A stretch of 64,000 nt of DNA from Kluyvera cryocrescens NBRC 102467 (GTDB taxonomy: Bacteria > Pseudomonadota > Gammaproteobacteria > Enterobacterales > Enterobacteriaceae). The notes beneath the pieces are model-generated. The model did no database searches. It was not told the origin of the DNA and worked only from the letters and a program-made list of their open reading frames with translations. Made by a program: the position numbers and the translations under genes. Location of the stretch: assembly GCF_001571285.1 (NCBI RefSeq), contig NZ_BCTM01000018.1:47762-111761 (forward strand), written 5' to 3'. Positions 1 through 7,170 of this stretch are shown here, piece by piece (position 1 is the first letter of the stretch; the number at the start of each line of letters is the position of its first letter).

Positions 1-197
1 TGATGCATCAGACGCTGGGAGATTACATTCGCCAACGCCGTCTGCTGCTGGCAGCAGAAGCGCTACGCACCACCCAGCGCCCAATATTTGATATCGCTAT
101 GGACCTTGGCTATGTCTCGCAGCAAACTTTCTCGCGCGTCTTCCGCCGCGAGTTTGACCGCACGCCAACGGACTATCGTCACCAAATTTCCGCTTAA
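1..197 (+). CDS. soxS: SoxS superoxide-response regulator, C-terminal part (cut by window edge)
   Basis: The last 64 residues match the C-terminal two-thirds of SoxS, an AraC/XylS-family activator of about 107 residues that switches on the superoxide and redox-stress regulon. What is visible is the end of the first helix-turn-helix and the whole second one: the stretch FDIAMDLGYVSQQTFSRVFRR is the typical AraC-family recognition helix region, followed by the conserved FDRTPTDYR. The start lies before base 1, so the in-frame ATG at base 3 is internal. In E. coli soxS lies next to soxR, which would be off the left edge here. Confidence 0.95.
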   Translation, partial: MHQTLGDYIRQRRLLLAAEALRTTQRPIFDIAMDLGYVSQQTFSRVFRREFDRTPTDYRHQISA

Positions 198-307
198 TGC
201 CTTCAGATTGCTGTCGCTGCGCCTGCGCGGCAGCAACATAACCATGCAATAAATGTGGTTATTGTGTTGACAAAAATCCTGCGCCTACCTCTGGTGAATA
301 AAACGCC

Positions 308-329
308 AAATGTGATATAGTTCACACTA
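308..329 (+). promoter_or_regulatory. CRP (cAMP receptor protein) binding site upstream of yjcB
   Basis: The core TGTGATATAGTTCACA at 311-326 has both perfect half-sites, TGTGA and TCACA, separated by six bases, and A-rich flanks. It lies about 130 bp before the yjcB start, in the 258-bp gap between soxS and yjcB. The site is seen directly; its role in controlling yjcB is inferred. Confidence 0.7.
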
Positions 330-334
330 TCGAT

Positions 335-355
335 TGAAACAGGAACGCTGTTTCA
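335..355. repeat. inverted repeat downstream of the CRP site
   Basis: TGAAACAG (335-342) and CTGTTTCA (348-355) are perfect 8-base arms around a 5-base centre. Position and symmetry fit a second operator in the yjcB promoter region, or a small hairpin in its leader. No regulator can be assigned. Confidence 0.4.
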
Positions 356-455
356 TCTCAACTTTGAATGCCTTCAGATAGCCAGAGCGCCTCGGGCCTC
401 AATAAACAATGCGCTGTCAGGGCAATGTCTTGTTTATCTTTGAGGATAAGGTCTC

Positions 456-737
456 ATGGTTTCCATTACCGCGGGCGTCGCGCTGTTACGCTGGCCGTTA
501 ACCAGCGCGGTACTGATGTTTATCGCCAGTACCCTGAAAATTCAACTTCGTAAGTCAGACTACGCCGGGCTGGCGGTCATCAGCGGTATGCTGGGCGTCG
601 CTGCGGCCTGTTGGTTTGCAACGGGGTTGCTGGGTATTACGCTGGTCGATATCAGCACCATCCTGAACAATATCAAAGATGTGATGGTTGAAGTCATGAG
701 CCACGCGCCGCCGGAATGGCCTGTCGCGATGTACTAA
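456..737 (+). CDS. yjcB: YjcB, small inner-membrane protein of unknown function
   Basis: 93 residues, the same length as E. coli YjcB and alike over its whole length (LLRW, SAV.MF.ASTL, RKSDY.GLAVIS, ACWFA.GLLGIT). The hydrophobic stretches at about residues 4-26 and 38-62 look like two or three membrane segments; the C-terminus is short and polar. The start follows GAGGATAAGG with good spacing. It lies alone, with a CRP site upstream and a strong terminator right after it. No biochemical role is known for the family. In K-12 the cyclic-di-GMP phosphodiesterase gene pdeC lies between yjcB and soxS; here that space is only about 260 bp and holds no gene. Confidence 0.9.
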   Translation: MVSITAGVALLRWPLTSAVLMFIASTLKIQLRKSDYAGLAVISGMLGVAAACWFATGLLGITLVDISTILNNIKDVMVEVMSHAPPEWPVAMY

Positions 738-756
738 GCGCCGACTAACGTGTATG

Positions 757-782
757 AACCCCGATTTATCGGGGTTTTTTAT
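757..782 (+). terminator. intrinsic terminator of yjcB
   Basis: AACCCCGAT / ATCGGGGTT hairpin followed by a run of T, starting about 20 bp after the yjcB stop. Confidence 0.9.
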
Positions 783-799
783 TGTCTGAATCCCGCGAG

Positions 800-827
800 A
801 AAAAGCCCTGACAACGCCAGGCTTTTT
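800..827. terminator. second, bidirectional terminator-like hairpin
   Basis: AAAAAGCC(C)TG pairs with CAGGCTTTTT around a 7-base loop, giving a T run on one strand and an A run on the other. It lies just after the yjcB terminator and before the MltF-like gene, so it would insulate the two. Confidence 0.55.
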
Positions 828-876
828 AGTGCCGCTCGACTAAAATTAAGGGATGCGCCCTGCGGAGTGCCGCACC

Positions 877-2385
877 ATGAACGCCATCCCTTTTCATCGT
901 TTCATTATCCCCTGTCTTAGCGCCCTGCTGCTGGCCTTTCCTGCCTACGCTGCCCAGGAAAAAAAAGTGGCCTCCGACACCTTAGAGGTGAATACCGAGA
1001 CCATCATGCAACCCTGGACAGGCGATCTTCCAGGTATGCTCGACAGGCGGGTGATTCGAGTCTTAACAACCTACAGCAAGACGTTCTTTTTCATCAACAA
1101 AGGCCAACAGCGCGGGGCAACTCACGATATTTTTGCGGCCTATGAGCGCAGCCTGAACGCGCAATTAGCCAAAGATAAAAAGCTCAAACAGCGGCATCTC
1201 AAAGTGCGCATTATCTTTGTGCCGGTCACTCGGGATACGCTGTTTACCGCTCTGAATGAGGGTAAAGGGGATATCGCCGCGGCCAACCTGACCATCACAT
1301 CCGCACGTCAAAAAGAGGTCGCCTTCACCGACCCGCTCTACAGTGGGATTCAGGAACTGCTGATCTCCGGACCCGGTTCACCCACGGTGAAAAGTGTCGA
1401 CGATCTCGCCGGAAAAACGGTATTTGTGCGCCTCTCATCGAGCTATTACGAAAGTCTGCTGGCGCTGAACGCACGGTTGACTAAAGAGAAACGGCCTCCG
1501 GTGATGATCAAACCCGCGCCTGAAGCACTGGAGGATGAGGATCTGCTGGAGATGCTTAACGCCGGGCTCATTCCGTTGACCGTGGTCGATCGCCACAAAG
1601 CGCTATTCTGGAAACAGGTCTTCCCGAAAATTACGGTGCATGAGGATGTGGTACTGCGCGATGACGGCAGCATCGCCTGGGCCGTACGCAAAGATAACCC
1701 GCTGCTGCTGGCCGAGCTGAATCACTTTGTGAAAGACCATCGCCAGGGCAGCACGCTGGGTAACACGCTGCTGCTGCGTTATCTGAAAAGTGCTAAATAC
1801 GTCAAAAATGCCGCCGCCGAAAAAGAGCGGCGCAAGTTTTTGAAAATGGTCGAGGTATTCAGGAAATACGGCGATCGTTACGACGTCGACTGGCTGCTGA
1901 TGGCCGCCCAGGGCTACCAGGAGTCGAGGCTCGATCAGTCGGTGCGCAGCCACGTCGGTGCGATCGGCGTGATGCAGGTCATGCCAAAAACCGGTAAAGA
2001 GCTGAAGGTTGGCGATATCAAGCAGCTCGATCCCAACATTCACGCCGGGGTGAAATATATGCGCTGGATGATCGACCGTTACTACGGCGACCAACCGATG
2101 ACCCAGTTGGACAAAGCCTTGTTCTCGTTCGCCTCCTATAACGCCGGCCCCGCACGTATCGCTCGTCTTCGGGCTGAAACCCAAAAACGCGGCTTTGATC
2201 CCAACATCTGGTTTGGCAACGTGGAGAATCTCGCCGCCGAAAAGATTGGCGCCGAAACGGTCACCTACGTCAGTAATATCTATAAATATTACATCGCTTA
2301 TCGACTGATCCTCGACGAAATGAATCGTAAGCGAGCGGCGACGGGCAAACCGCCGATTCTCCCGGCGGCCGATAAAAGTGCCTGA
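877..2385 (+). CDS. MltF-like membrane-bound lytic transglycosylase with substrate-binding-protein domain
   Basis: 502 residues. A signal peptide (hydrophobic residues 9-26, ending AYAA) is followed by a bacterial type-3 solute-binding domain (about 55-300; the TFF.INKGQQRG, GDIAAANLTIT and FTDPLYSG blocks are typical) and a C-terminal SLT transglycosylase domain (about 325-470). The likely catalytic glutamate is Glu349 in GYQESRLDQSVRSHVGAIGVM, and MQVMPKTG and FASYNAGP are also present. This is the architecture of MltF, which cleaves peptidoglycan at the outer membrane, but canonical mltF lies elsewhere in E. coli, so this is probably a second copy or relative. An earlier in-frame ATG at 853 has poor ribosome-binding spacing; the ATG at 877 follows GGAG by 9 bases and leads straight into the signal peptide. 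No lipobox is seen. Confidence 0.85.
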   Translation: MNAIPFHRFIIPCLSALLLAFPAYAAQEKKVASDTLEVNTETIMQPWTGDLPGMLDRRVIRVLTTYSKTFFFINKGQQRGATHDIFAAYERSLNAQLAKDKKLKQRHLKVRIIFVPVTRDTLFTALNEGKGDIAAANLTITSARQKEVAFTDPLYSGIQELLISGPGSPTVKSVDDLAGKTVFVRLSSSYYESLLALNARLTKEKRPPVMIKPAPEALEDEDLLEMLNAGLIPLTVVDRHKALFWKQVFPKITVHEDVVLRDDGSIAWAVRKDNPLLLAELNHFVKDHRQGSTLGNTLLLRYLKSAKYVKNAAAEKERRKFLKMVEVFRKYGDRYDVDWLLMAAQGYQESRLDQSVRSHVGAIGVMQVMPKTGKELKVGDIKQLDPNIHAGVKYMRWMIDRYYGDQPMTQLDKALFSFASYNAGPARIARLRAETQKRGFDPNIWFGNVENLAAEKIGAETVTYVSNIYKYYIAYRLILDEMNRKRAATGKPPILPAADKSA

Positions 2386-2401
2386 CCGACTATCCTGATA
2401 A

Positions 2402-2444
2402 GCGCTGCGCATCCGGTATTTTCAACTCTACCGGATGGCAGCAA
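2402..2444. repeat. REP-like palindrome
   Basis: GCTGC-GCATCCGGTA pairs with TACCGGATG-GCAGC around a 10-base loop. The core resembles enterobacterial REP elements (GCCGGATGCGGC type). It lies between the convergent MltF-like and GntR genes and may end both transcripts. Confidence 0.55.
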
Positions 2445-2463
2445 AACGGCTACCTTGCCGCGA

Positions 2464-3171
2464 TTAACGTATGTGCTGCGCGCGAACGCCCTGCAAACGG
2501 CGCAGGGTAATGGTGCTGGCACCTTTGTAGGCATCCTTGATGTGCGCGGAGATCAGCGCCACGGCCCGTTCCTCATCCCGTTGTTCAATCGCATCCAGTA
2601 GTTCCGCATGTTCCTTGTAGGTTTGCGTAATTCGCGTTTCGTATTCGAAGTCGAGCCGACGCATGATGCGGATGCGGTTGGTAATGTTGGTCAGGATCGA
2701 AGCCAATTCCCGGTTACCCGCCGCCTCGGTCAGAGCAATGTGAAACTGCTCATCTAAAGAGGCGATATTATCGCACTCCAGAAGCTGGGCTTCCGGCGCA
2801 ACCAACCAAATAGCCCTAAGGCTCGCCAGCACATCCCGGTTGACCTTCGGTGATGGCGAGCTGCACAGGCTTCTGACCGAATTCATCTCGATCAGCGCAC
2901 GCGTCTCATAGAGATCCTCGTATACGTCAAAATCGATCGGGAAGACCTCCCATCCGTTACGCAAGCAGCGCCGTACCAGCCCTTCATTTTGCAGCAGCAG
3001 CAGCGCTTCACGCACCGGCGTGCGGGAGCACCCCAGGCGACGGGCAATGTCCACCTCGGTAAAGCGGTCGCCGGGCAGGAGAACGAACTGGTAAATTTCC
3101 TGCCGCAGCTGCAGGTAGACTCGCTCCGAGTGTGCAAGCAGCGGCGTGGGTTCAGATGTCATTGCCGTCAT
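2464..3171 (-). CDS. GntR-family (FCD/FadR subfamily) transcriptional regulator
   Basis: 235 residues. The N-terminal winged helix (about 15-80) has the GntR signature LPGDRFTEVDIARRLGCSRT followed by PVREAL..L...GLV. The C-terminal helical FCD ligand domain (about 85-220) has D..LYETR.LIE, D..FH.AL...AGN and EH..L..AI..RD; the Asp, His and His residues typical of the metal/effector pocket are visible. The start is the ATG after GGAG with 6-base spacing. It begins 14 bp after the transporter stop, so it is the last gene of the three-gene operon. These regulators usually repress their own catabolic operon until a small acid binds. The TGTATACA-centred palindrome upstream of the first gene is the likely operator (inference). 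Confidence 0.88.
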   Translation of the reverse strand: MTAMTSEPTPLLAHSERVYLQLRQEIYQFVLLPGDRFTEVDIARRLGCSRTPVREALLLLQNEGLVRRCLRNGWEVFPIDFDVYEDLYETRALIEMNSVRSLCSSPSPKVNRDVLASLRAIWLVAPEAQLLECDNIASLDEQFHIALTEAAGNRELASILTNITNRIRIMRRLDFEYETRITQTYKEHAELLDAIEQRDEERAVALISAHIKDAYKGASTITLRRLQGVRAQHIR

Positions 3172-3185
3172 GGAATACTCCGCAA

Positions 3186-4442
3186 TTAGCTATGCTGGCG
3201 GATAAACCGCGCACGCCAGGGTTTTAATACACACAGTGCCAGCCCGGCAGTGATGAAATCAAGGGCTATCGCACAGCCAAAGACCACGTGCCAACCCTGC
3301 GTGTGTTGATACAGCAGCGCCGCCAGTGGCCCACCAAAAATGGAGCCAATGCCCTGTGAGATATACAGCCAGCCGTAGTTAGAGGCGGCATGTTCGCTGC
3401 CAAAAGTATCGGTTAACGTCGATGGGAACAGGGAGAAAATTTCACCCCAGCCGAAAAACACCACGCCGGAGAGCAGCACAAACAGCAGCGGATCTTCGCG
3501 GCAGGCCAACCACAGCGTCATCGCGCAGCCTTCCAGCGCAAAGGCGATAAACATGGTTTTCTCCCGGCCGTAGCGGTCGGAGATAAAACCAAACAGCGGG
3601 CGCGTTAAGCCGTTGGTAAAACGATCGATGGTCAGCGCCAGCGGCAGCGCCGCCATACCGAATACCACGGCCTTACTGATGCCAAAGTCTTCAGCAAATA
3701 CCGCCATTTGTGACGTCACCATCAACCCGGAAGTCGACATCATCGCCATCATCGCAAACATCAGCCAGAACAGCGGCTGGCGCAGCATCTCCCGCGAATT
3801 GAACTGGCGAGTGCTTTGCGCAACTTTGCGGCTGACCGGCATCGCCGCCATGCTCGGCGGCAGGCTTAACCCCTGACTTGCCAGCAGGCCGACGGCGGCA
3901 AAAATCAAACCGAACACCGTCATCGTCTGCTCAAGGCCATAGCTGCCCAGCGAAATCGCGATAGGGAAAGTGGTTAAAATCGCCCCCATTCCGTACCCTG
4001 CCGCCACGGCGCCGGCGGCAAAACCGCGGTTTTGCGGGAACCATTTCACCATCAGCCCCACCACGCCGATATAGACAATCCCGGTGCCCAGCCCGCCAAT
4101 ACAGCCATACACCAGATACAGCGCCATCAGGCCGTTAATATGCGCGGAAAGCACCCAGCTCAACCCGGCCATCACGGTACCGATAGAGATCAGCAGACGC
4201 GGGCCAAAGCGCTCTACCAGACGCCCCTGAAACGGTGAAAAGAAGGTCTGCAAAATAATCAGCAGCGAGAACGTCACCTGCAACTCGGGTAATCCTACGC
4301 CCAGCTTTTCGGTCAGCGGTTTGGTTAACAATGTCCAGACATACTGCGGGCTGGAGATGGATGCCATGCAGATAAGGCCGAGGATAAGCTGCGTCCATTT
4401 GCCAAATTTTGGCGCTACCAAAGGTTCTCTAAGAACGGTCAT
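3186..4442 (-). CDS. MFS transporter, oxalate/formate-antiporter-like (OFA) family
   Basis: 418 residues with about 12 hydrophobic membrane segments. The N-terminal half has GP.LLISIGTVMAGLSWVLSAH, the OFA-type G..GG.GTG..Y....LMVKWFPQ.RG.A.G....GYGMGA, and the C-terminal half has GFISDRYGREKTMF in the MFS loop position. OFA proteins carry small mono- and dicarboxylates; the substrate here is unknown. The reading frame is open 21 codons further upstream, but the ATG at 4442 follows GGAG at good spacing and begins MTVLREPLVAPKFGKW, the usual N-terminus. It lies about 95 bp after the hydrolase gene and 14 bp before the GntR gene, so it presumably imports the substrate of the hydrolase. Confidence 0.85.
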   Translation of the reverse strand: MTVLREPLVAPKFGKWTQLILGLICMASISSPQYVWTLLTKPLTEKLGVGLPELQVTFSLLIILQTFFSPFQGRLVERFGPRLLISIGTVMAGLSWVLSAHINGLMALYLVYGCIGGLGTGIVYIGVVGLMVKWFPQNRGFAAGAVAAGYGMGAILTTFPIAISLGSYGLEQTMTVFGLIFAAVGLLASQGLSLPPSMAAMPVSRKVAQSTRQFNSREMLRQPLFWLMFAMMAMMSTSGLMVTSQMAVFAEDFGISKAVVFGMAALPLALTIDRFTNGLTRPLFGFISDRYGREKTMFIAFALEGCAMTLWLACREDPLLFVLLSGVVFFGWGEIFSLFPSTLTDTFGSEHAASNYGWLYISQGIGSIFGGPLAALLYQHTQGWHVVFGCAIALDFITAGLALCVLKPWRARFIRQHS

Positions 4443-4537
4443 ATTACGCTCCAATAGACGAAAAAAGGTCGCCAGAAAGCGGGTGCGCATCGCGCACCTC
4501 ATCATTCCTGCAATGTTTCTTTTGGAAAATGCTGGGG

Positions 4538-6145
4538 TTACCAGCGGGCTACACCGCCGTCGCTGCGTGGGTCGCTGCCGCCTTCCAGCATGCCGTTGCG
4601 ATGCCGGAGAATAGCTCCGGCATGCCCCATGAGGTCGTCATAAGGGGGGTAGATCTCGACGTCATGGCCGTACTGTTTGAGGGTGTCGGTAGTCGCCGCT
4701 CTATGACGGCTTTCAATCTTAAGAGTGTCGCTGCTTTCACCCCAGGTGCGGCCGAGGAGCCAGCGCGGGGCGGTGATGGCCGCCTGAGGCGTCATTTTCT
4801 GGTAGACAATACGGTCGAAGACCGCTGCCAGCGTTTGCGGCTGGCCATCGCCGCCCATGCTGCCGTAAACCAGCACGCTGCCGTCGGCGAGCCGCGCCAG
4901 CGCAGGGTTGAGGGTATGAAACGGGAGTCGCCCCGGCTGCAGGGGGTTGGTCGCGTTGGGATCCAGCGAAAAACTGCTGCCACGGTTTTGCCAGATAACG
5001 CCGCTGTCCGGCAGGATCACCGCGCTGCCAAATTCGTGATAGATACTCTGAATAAAGCTAACGGCTGTCCCCGAACCATCGATAACGCCCATCCAAATGG
5101 TATCGGCCGGACCGCGTCCTTTACCCCATGGTAGCGCGCGGTCGACGGCGATTTGCGCACTCAGTTCGCGAATACTGTCGGCGGTCAGTAAAGACTGCGG
5201 ATCGAGCGTCATATGCGCCGGATCGGTGATATGACGATCGCGCAGGTTGAAGGCCAGCTTGGTGGCCTCCACGCACTGATGAATAAAGTCGGCCTCGTCA
5301 GTTATCACGCCCTTTTTACGCTGCTGTTCAAGAATACCGGTGATGAGCAATGACACCAGTCCCTGCGACGGCGGCGGCAGGTTATAGACCGTTCCCACAT
5401 CGGTTTGCAGCGCCAGCGGTTTCACCTGTGAGGCACGAAAACGGTCAAAGTCAGTAAAACGCAGCAGGCTGCCTGCGGCCTCCAGTTCAGCACTCATCAA
5501 CCGTGCGGTTTCACCGTGGTAGAAATCCGCTAATCCGTGGGTCGCTAATCGCTCAAGCGTGTTTGCCAGCGCAGGTTGCAACAACAGCTCATTCACATCT
5601 AACGCTTTGCCTGATGGCGCAAACAGGCCACAAAAGCCGGGATGCTGATGCAGTTGCGCCAGCCGCGAGCTGATTTGCTGATGCAGACCAGGCGAAACCG
5701 GTACGCCTTGACGCGCGTAGTGGATGGCATCTTTTAACAGCCGAGGCAAAGGAAGGGGGCTATTCGCCGTATTTTGTTCAGCCCACGCCAGCGCCTGTTC
5801 CCAACCGGATACCGTCCCAGCCACGGTGTTGGCTGCCAGCGGCCCGCGCACGGGAATGTGTTGATAGCCTGCCTGGCGGTAAAAATCGAGGCTCGCTTTT
5901 TGTGCCGCAAACCCGCAGGCCTGAATCGCCACCGGCTCGTGTCCCGGTGTAGAAATCAACCAAAAACCGTCGCCGCCAATGCCATTCATGTGCGGGTAGA
6001 CCACGGCGATGGTGGCAGCCGCTGCCACCATCGCTTCAACCGCGTTGCCGCCTTCGCGCAGCACCGCCACCGCGCTTTCCGCAGCCAGCGAGTGCGGCGC
6101 CACGGCCATCCCCTGCATACATTTTGCTGATTGGTACTGAGTCAT
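4538..6145 (-). CDS. gamma-glutamyltransferase-family N-terminal-nucleophile hydrolase (possibly oxamate amidohydrolase-like)
   Basis: 535 residues over the whole family fold, without a signal peptide, so cytoplasmic, unlike periplasmic Ggt. Visible family blocks: AAESAVAVLREGGNAVEAMVA near residue 21, YPHMNGIGGDGFWLI near 50, GPLAANTVAGTVSGW near 101, PPPSQG near 257 and YGSMGGDGQPQT near 427. Aligning DTIWMGVIDGSGTAVSFIQS to Ggt puts the autocatalytic nucleophile at Thr349. Cytosolic members with this N-terminus include HpxW, an oxamate amidohydrolase of Klebsiella purine catabolism; this is a suggestion, not a firm call. The start follows AAGG. It is the first gene of the operon with an OFA transporter and a GntR regulator. 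Its control region carries sigma-54 and NtrC-like elements, which suits an ammonia-releasing enzyme. Confidence 0.8.
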   Translation of the reverse strand: MTQYQSAKCMQGMAVAPHSLAAESAVAVLREGGNAVEAMVAAAATIAVVYPHMNGIGGDGFWLISTPGHEPVAIQACGFAAQKASLDFYRQAGYQHIPVRGPLAANTVAGTVSGWEQALAWAEQNTANSPLPLPRLLKDAIHYARQGVPVSPGLHQQISSRLAQLHQHPGFCGLFAPSGKALDVNELLLQPALANTLERLATHGLADFYHGETARLMSAELEAAGSLLRFTDFDRFRASQVKPLALQTDVGTVYNLPPPSQGLVSLLITGILEQQRKKGVITDEADFIHQCVEATKLAFNLRDRHITDPAHMTLDPQSLLTADSIRELSAQIAVDRALPWGKGRGPADTIWMGVIDGSGTAVSFIQSIYHEFGSAVILPDSGVIWQNRGSSFSLDPNATNPLQPGRLPFHTLNPALARLADGSVLVYGSMGGDGQPQTLAAVFDRIVYQKMTPQAAITAPRWLLGRTWGESSDTLKIESRHRAATTDTLKQYGHDVEIYPPYDDLMGHAGAILRHRNGMLEGGSDPRSDGGVARW

Positions 6146-6157
6146 TGCCGGTCACCT

Positions 6158-6189
6158 TGCCTACATGAGTGTATACATCAATGTAGGCA
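6158..6189. promoter_or_regulatory. 32-bp palindromic operator candidate for the GntR regulator
   Basis: Outer arms TGCCTACAT (6158-6166) and ATGTAGGCA (6181-6189) are perfect, and the centre holds the self-complementary TGTATACA (6170-6177). In all, 26 of 32 positions are symmetric. It ends 12 bp before the first gene and covers the predicted sigma-54 transcription start. TGTATACA-type cores are common for GntR/FCD regulators; the link is inferred. Confidence 0.65.
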
Positions 6190-6201
6190 CAAACCGTGCC
6201 A
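6186..6201 (-). promoter_or_regulatory. sigma-54 (-24/-12) promoter of the hydrolase-transporter-regulator operon
   Basis: On the minus strand the sequence reads TGGCACG-GTTT-GTGCC, against the sigma-54 consensus TGGCACG-N4-TTGCW. The -24 element is complete and the -12 GC is at the right distance (10 of 12 positions). Counting 12 bases from the -12 C puts the start of transcription near 6175, about 30 bases before the ATG. Confidence 0.65.
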
Positions 6202-6276
6202 GTTATCATTTTCTTTATTTATCTGAATGTTACGATGAAGAGCCACTTTGGGTGACTTTTTTGAGCGGGCAATGCG

Positions 6277-6293
6277 CGCACCGAAACGGTGCC
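6277..6293. promoter_or_regulatory. NtrC-type enhancer binding site
   Basis: CGCACC-GAAAC-GGTGCC has the perfect arms and 5-base spacing of NtrC sites such as those of glnA (TGCACC-N5-GGTGCA type). Its centre is about 110 bp upstream of the predicted start near 6175, the distance at which NtrC acts at glnAp2. Binding itself is inferred. Confidence 0.6.
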
Positions 6294-6332
6294 AATGTGG
6301 GTTCATGGTGCGTATTTCAGCAGATGGGATAA

Positions 6333-6358
6333 ACAAAAAACCCTGCCGAAGCAGGGTT
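6333..6358 (-). terminator. intrinsic terminator of ssb
   Basis: On the minus strand an ACCCTGC / GCAGGGT hairpin with a TTCG tetraloop is followed by TTTTTGTTT, about 30 bp after the ssb stop. Confidence 0.9.
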
Positions 6359-6387
6359 TCATATTCTACGTTAGCAAAGCGCTATTC

Positions 6388-6918
6388 TTAGAATGGGATG
6401 TCGTCGTCGAAGTCCATTGGCGGTTCGTTAGACGGTGCCGGAGCGGACTGCTGCTGCGGACGGGACTGTGCGCCGCCGCTGAACTGGTTGCCGCCCTGCG
6501 GCTGCTGAGGCTGACCCCAACCGCCCTGCTGCTGCTGGCCGCCACCTGCTGGTGCTGCGCCGCCGCCCTGACGGCCACCAAGCATCTGCATGGTACCGCC
6601 GACGTTAACCACCACTTCAGTGGTGTATTTTTCTGCGCCGGACTGATCGGTCCATTTACGGGTACGCAGTTGGCCTTCGATGTAGACCTGAGAACCTTTA
6701 CGCAGGTATTCACCCGCAACTTCCGCCAGCTTGCCAAACAGCACAACGCGGTGCCATTCGGTCTGCTCTTTCATTTCACCGGTCGCTTTGTCACGCCAGG
6801 ATTCGGAAGTAGCCAGCGTAATGTTGGCAACTGCACCACCATTTGGCATGTAGCGTACTTCCGGGTCCTGGCCCAGGTTACCGACGAGAATCACCTTGTT
6901 TACGCCTCTGCTGGCCAT
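6388..6918 (-). CDS. ssb: single-stranded DNA-binding protein SSB
   Basis: 176 residues. Residues 1-112 form the OB-fold that binds single-stranded DNA as a tetramer ([49 protein letters not shown]). A glycine- and glutamine-rich linker follows, then the acidic tip MDFDDDIPF that docks RecO, PriA, exonuclease I and other partners. It is essential for replication, recombination and repair. It is divergent from uvrA, with an SOS box between them as in E. coli, so at least one promoter is LexA-controlled. Its own terminator follows, separating it from the operon next door. Confidence 0.98.
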   Translation of the reverse strand: MASRGVNKVILVGNLGQDPEVRYMPNGGAVANITLATSESWRDKATGEMKEQTEWHRVVLFGKLAEVAGEYLRKGSQVYIEGQLRTRKWTDQSGAEKYTTEVVVNVGGTMQMLGGRQGGGAAPAGGGQQQQGGWGQPQQPQGGNQFSGGAQSRPQQQSAPAPSNEPPMDFDDDIPF

Positions 6919-7066
6919 GTTTGTCTCTCCTGAAAATGTATCTTGATTAAGTGTAAACGCGCCAGTGTATCATTTCCAGACCGTATTTTAATAGCCGCGA
7001 TAGAGATTCCACTAAACATCTTGTTGCCATACAATTTTTCATCGTCCGGCCTAATCCGCATTCCAA

Positions 7067-7086
7067 TACTGTATATTCATTCAGGT
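7067..7086. promoter_or_regulatory. LexA (SOS) box between ssb and uvrA
   Basis: TACTGTATATTCATTCAGGT matches the known uvrA/ssb operator of E. coli: CTGT-N8-TCAG core, with the second half departing from ACAG. It lies 85 bp before uvrA and about 150 bp before ssb. Confidence 0.92.
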
Positions 7087-7170
7087 TAAGTTGTGTCATA
7101 ATTAGCCGTTTCTGCCGTTTGTCCTTCTAACAAACCAGGCAATCCGTGTATCTTCTACCGGGAAAGGTGA

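Noticed and set aside
6186..6200. GGCAC-N5-GTGCC inverted repeat read as a separate operator
   Set aside because: It coincides with the sigma-54 promoter bases TGGCACG..GTGCC, which explain the symmetry better.
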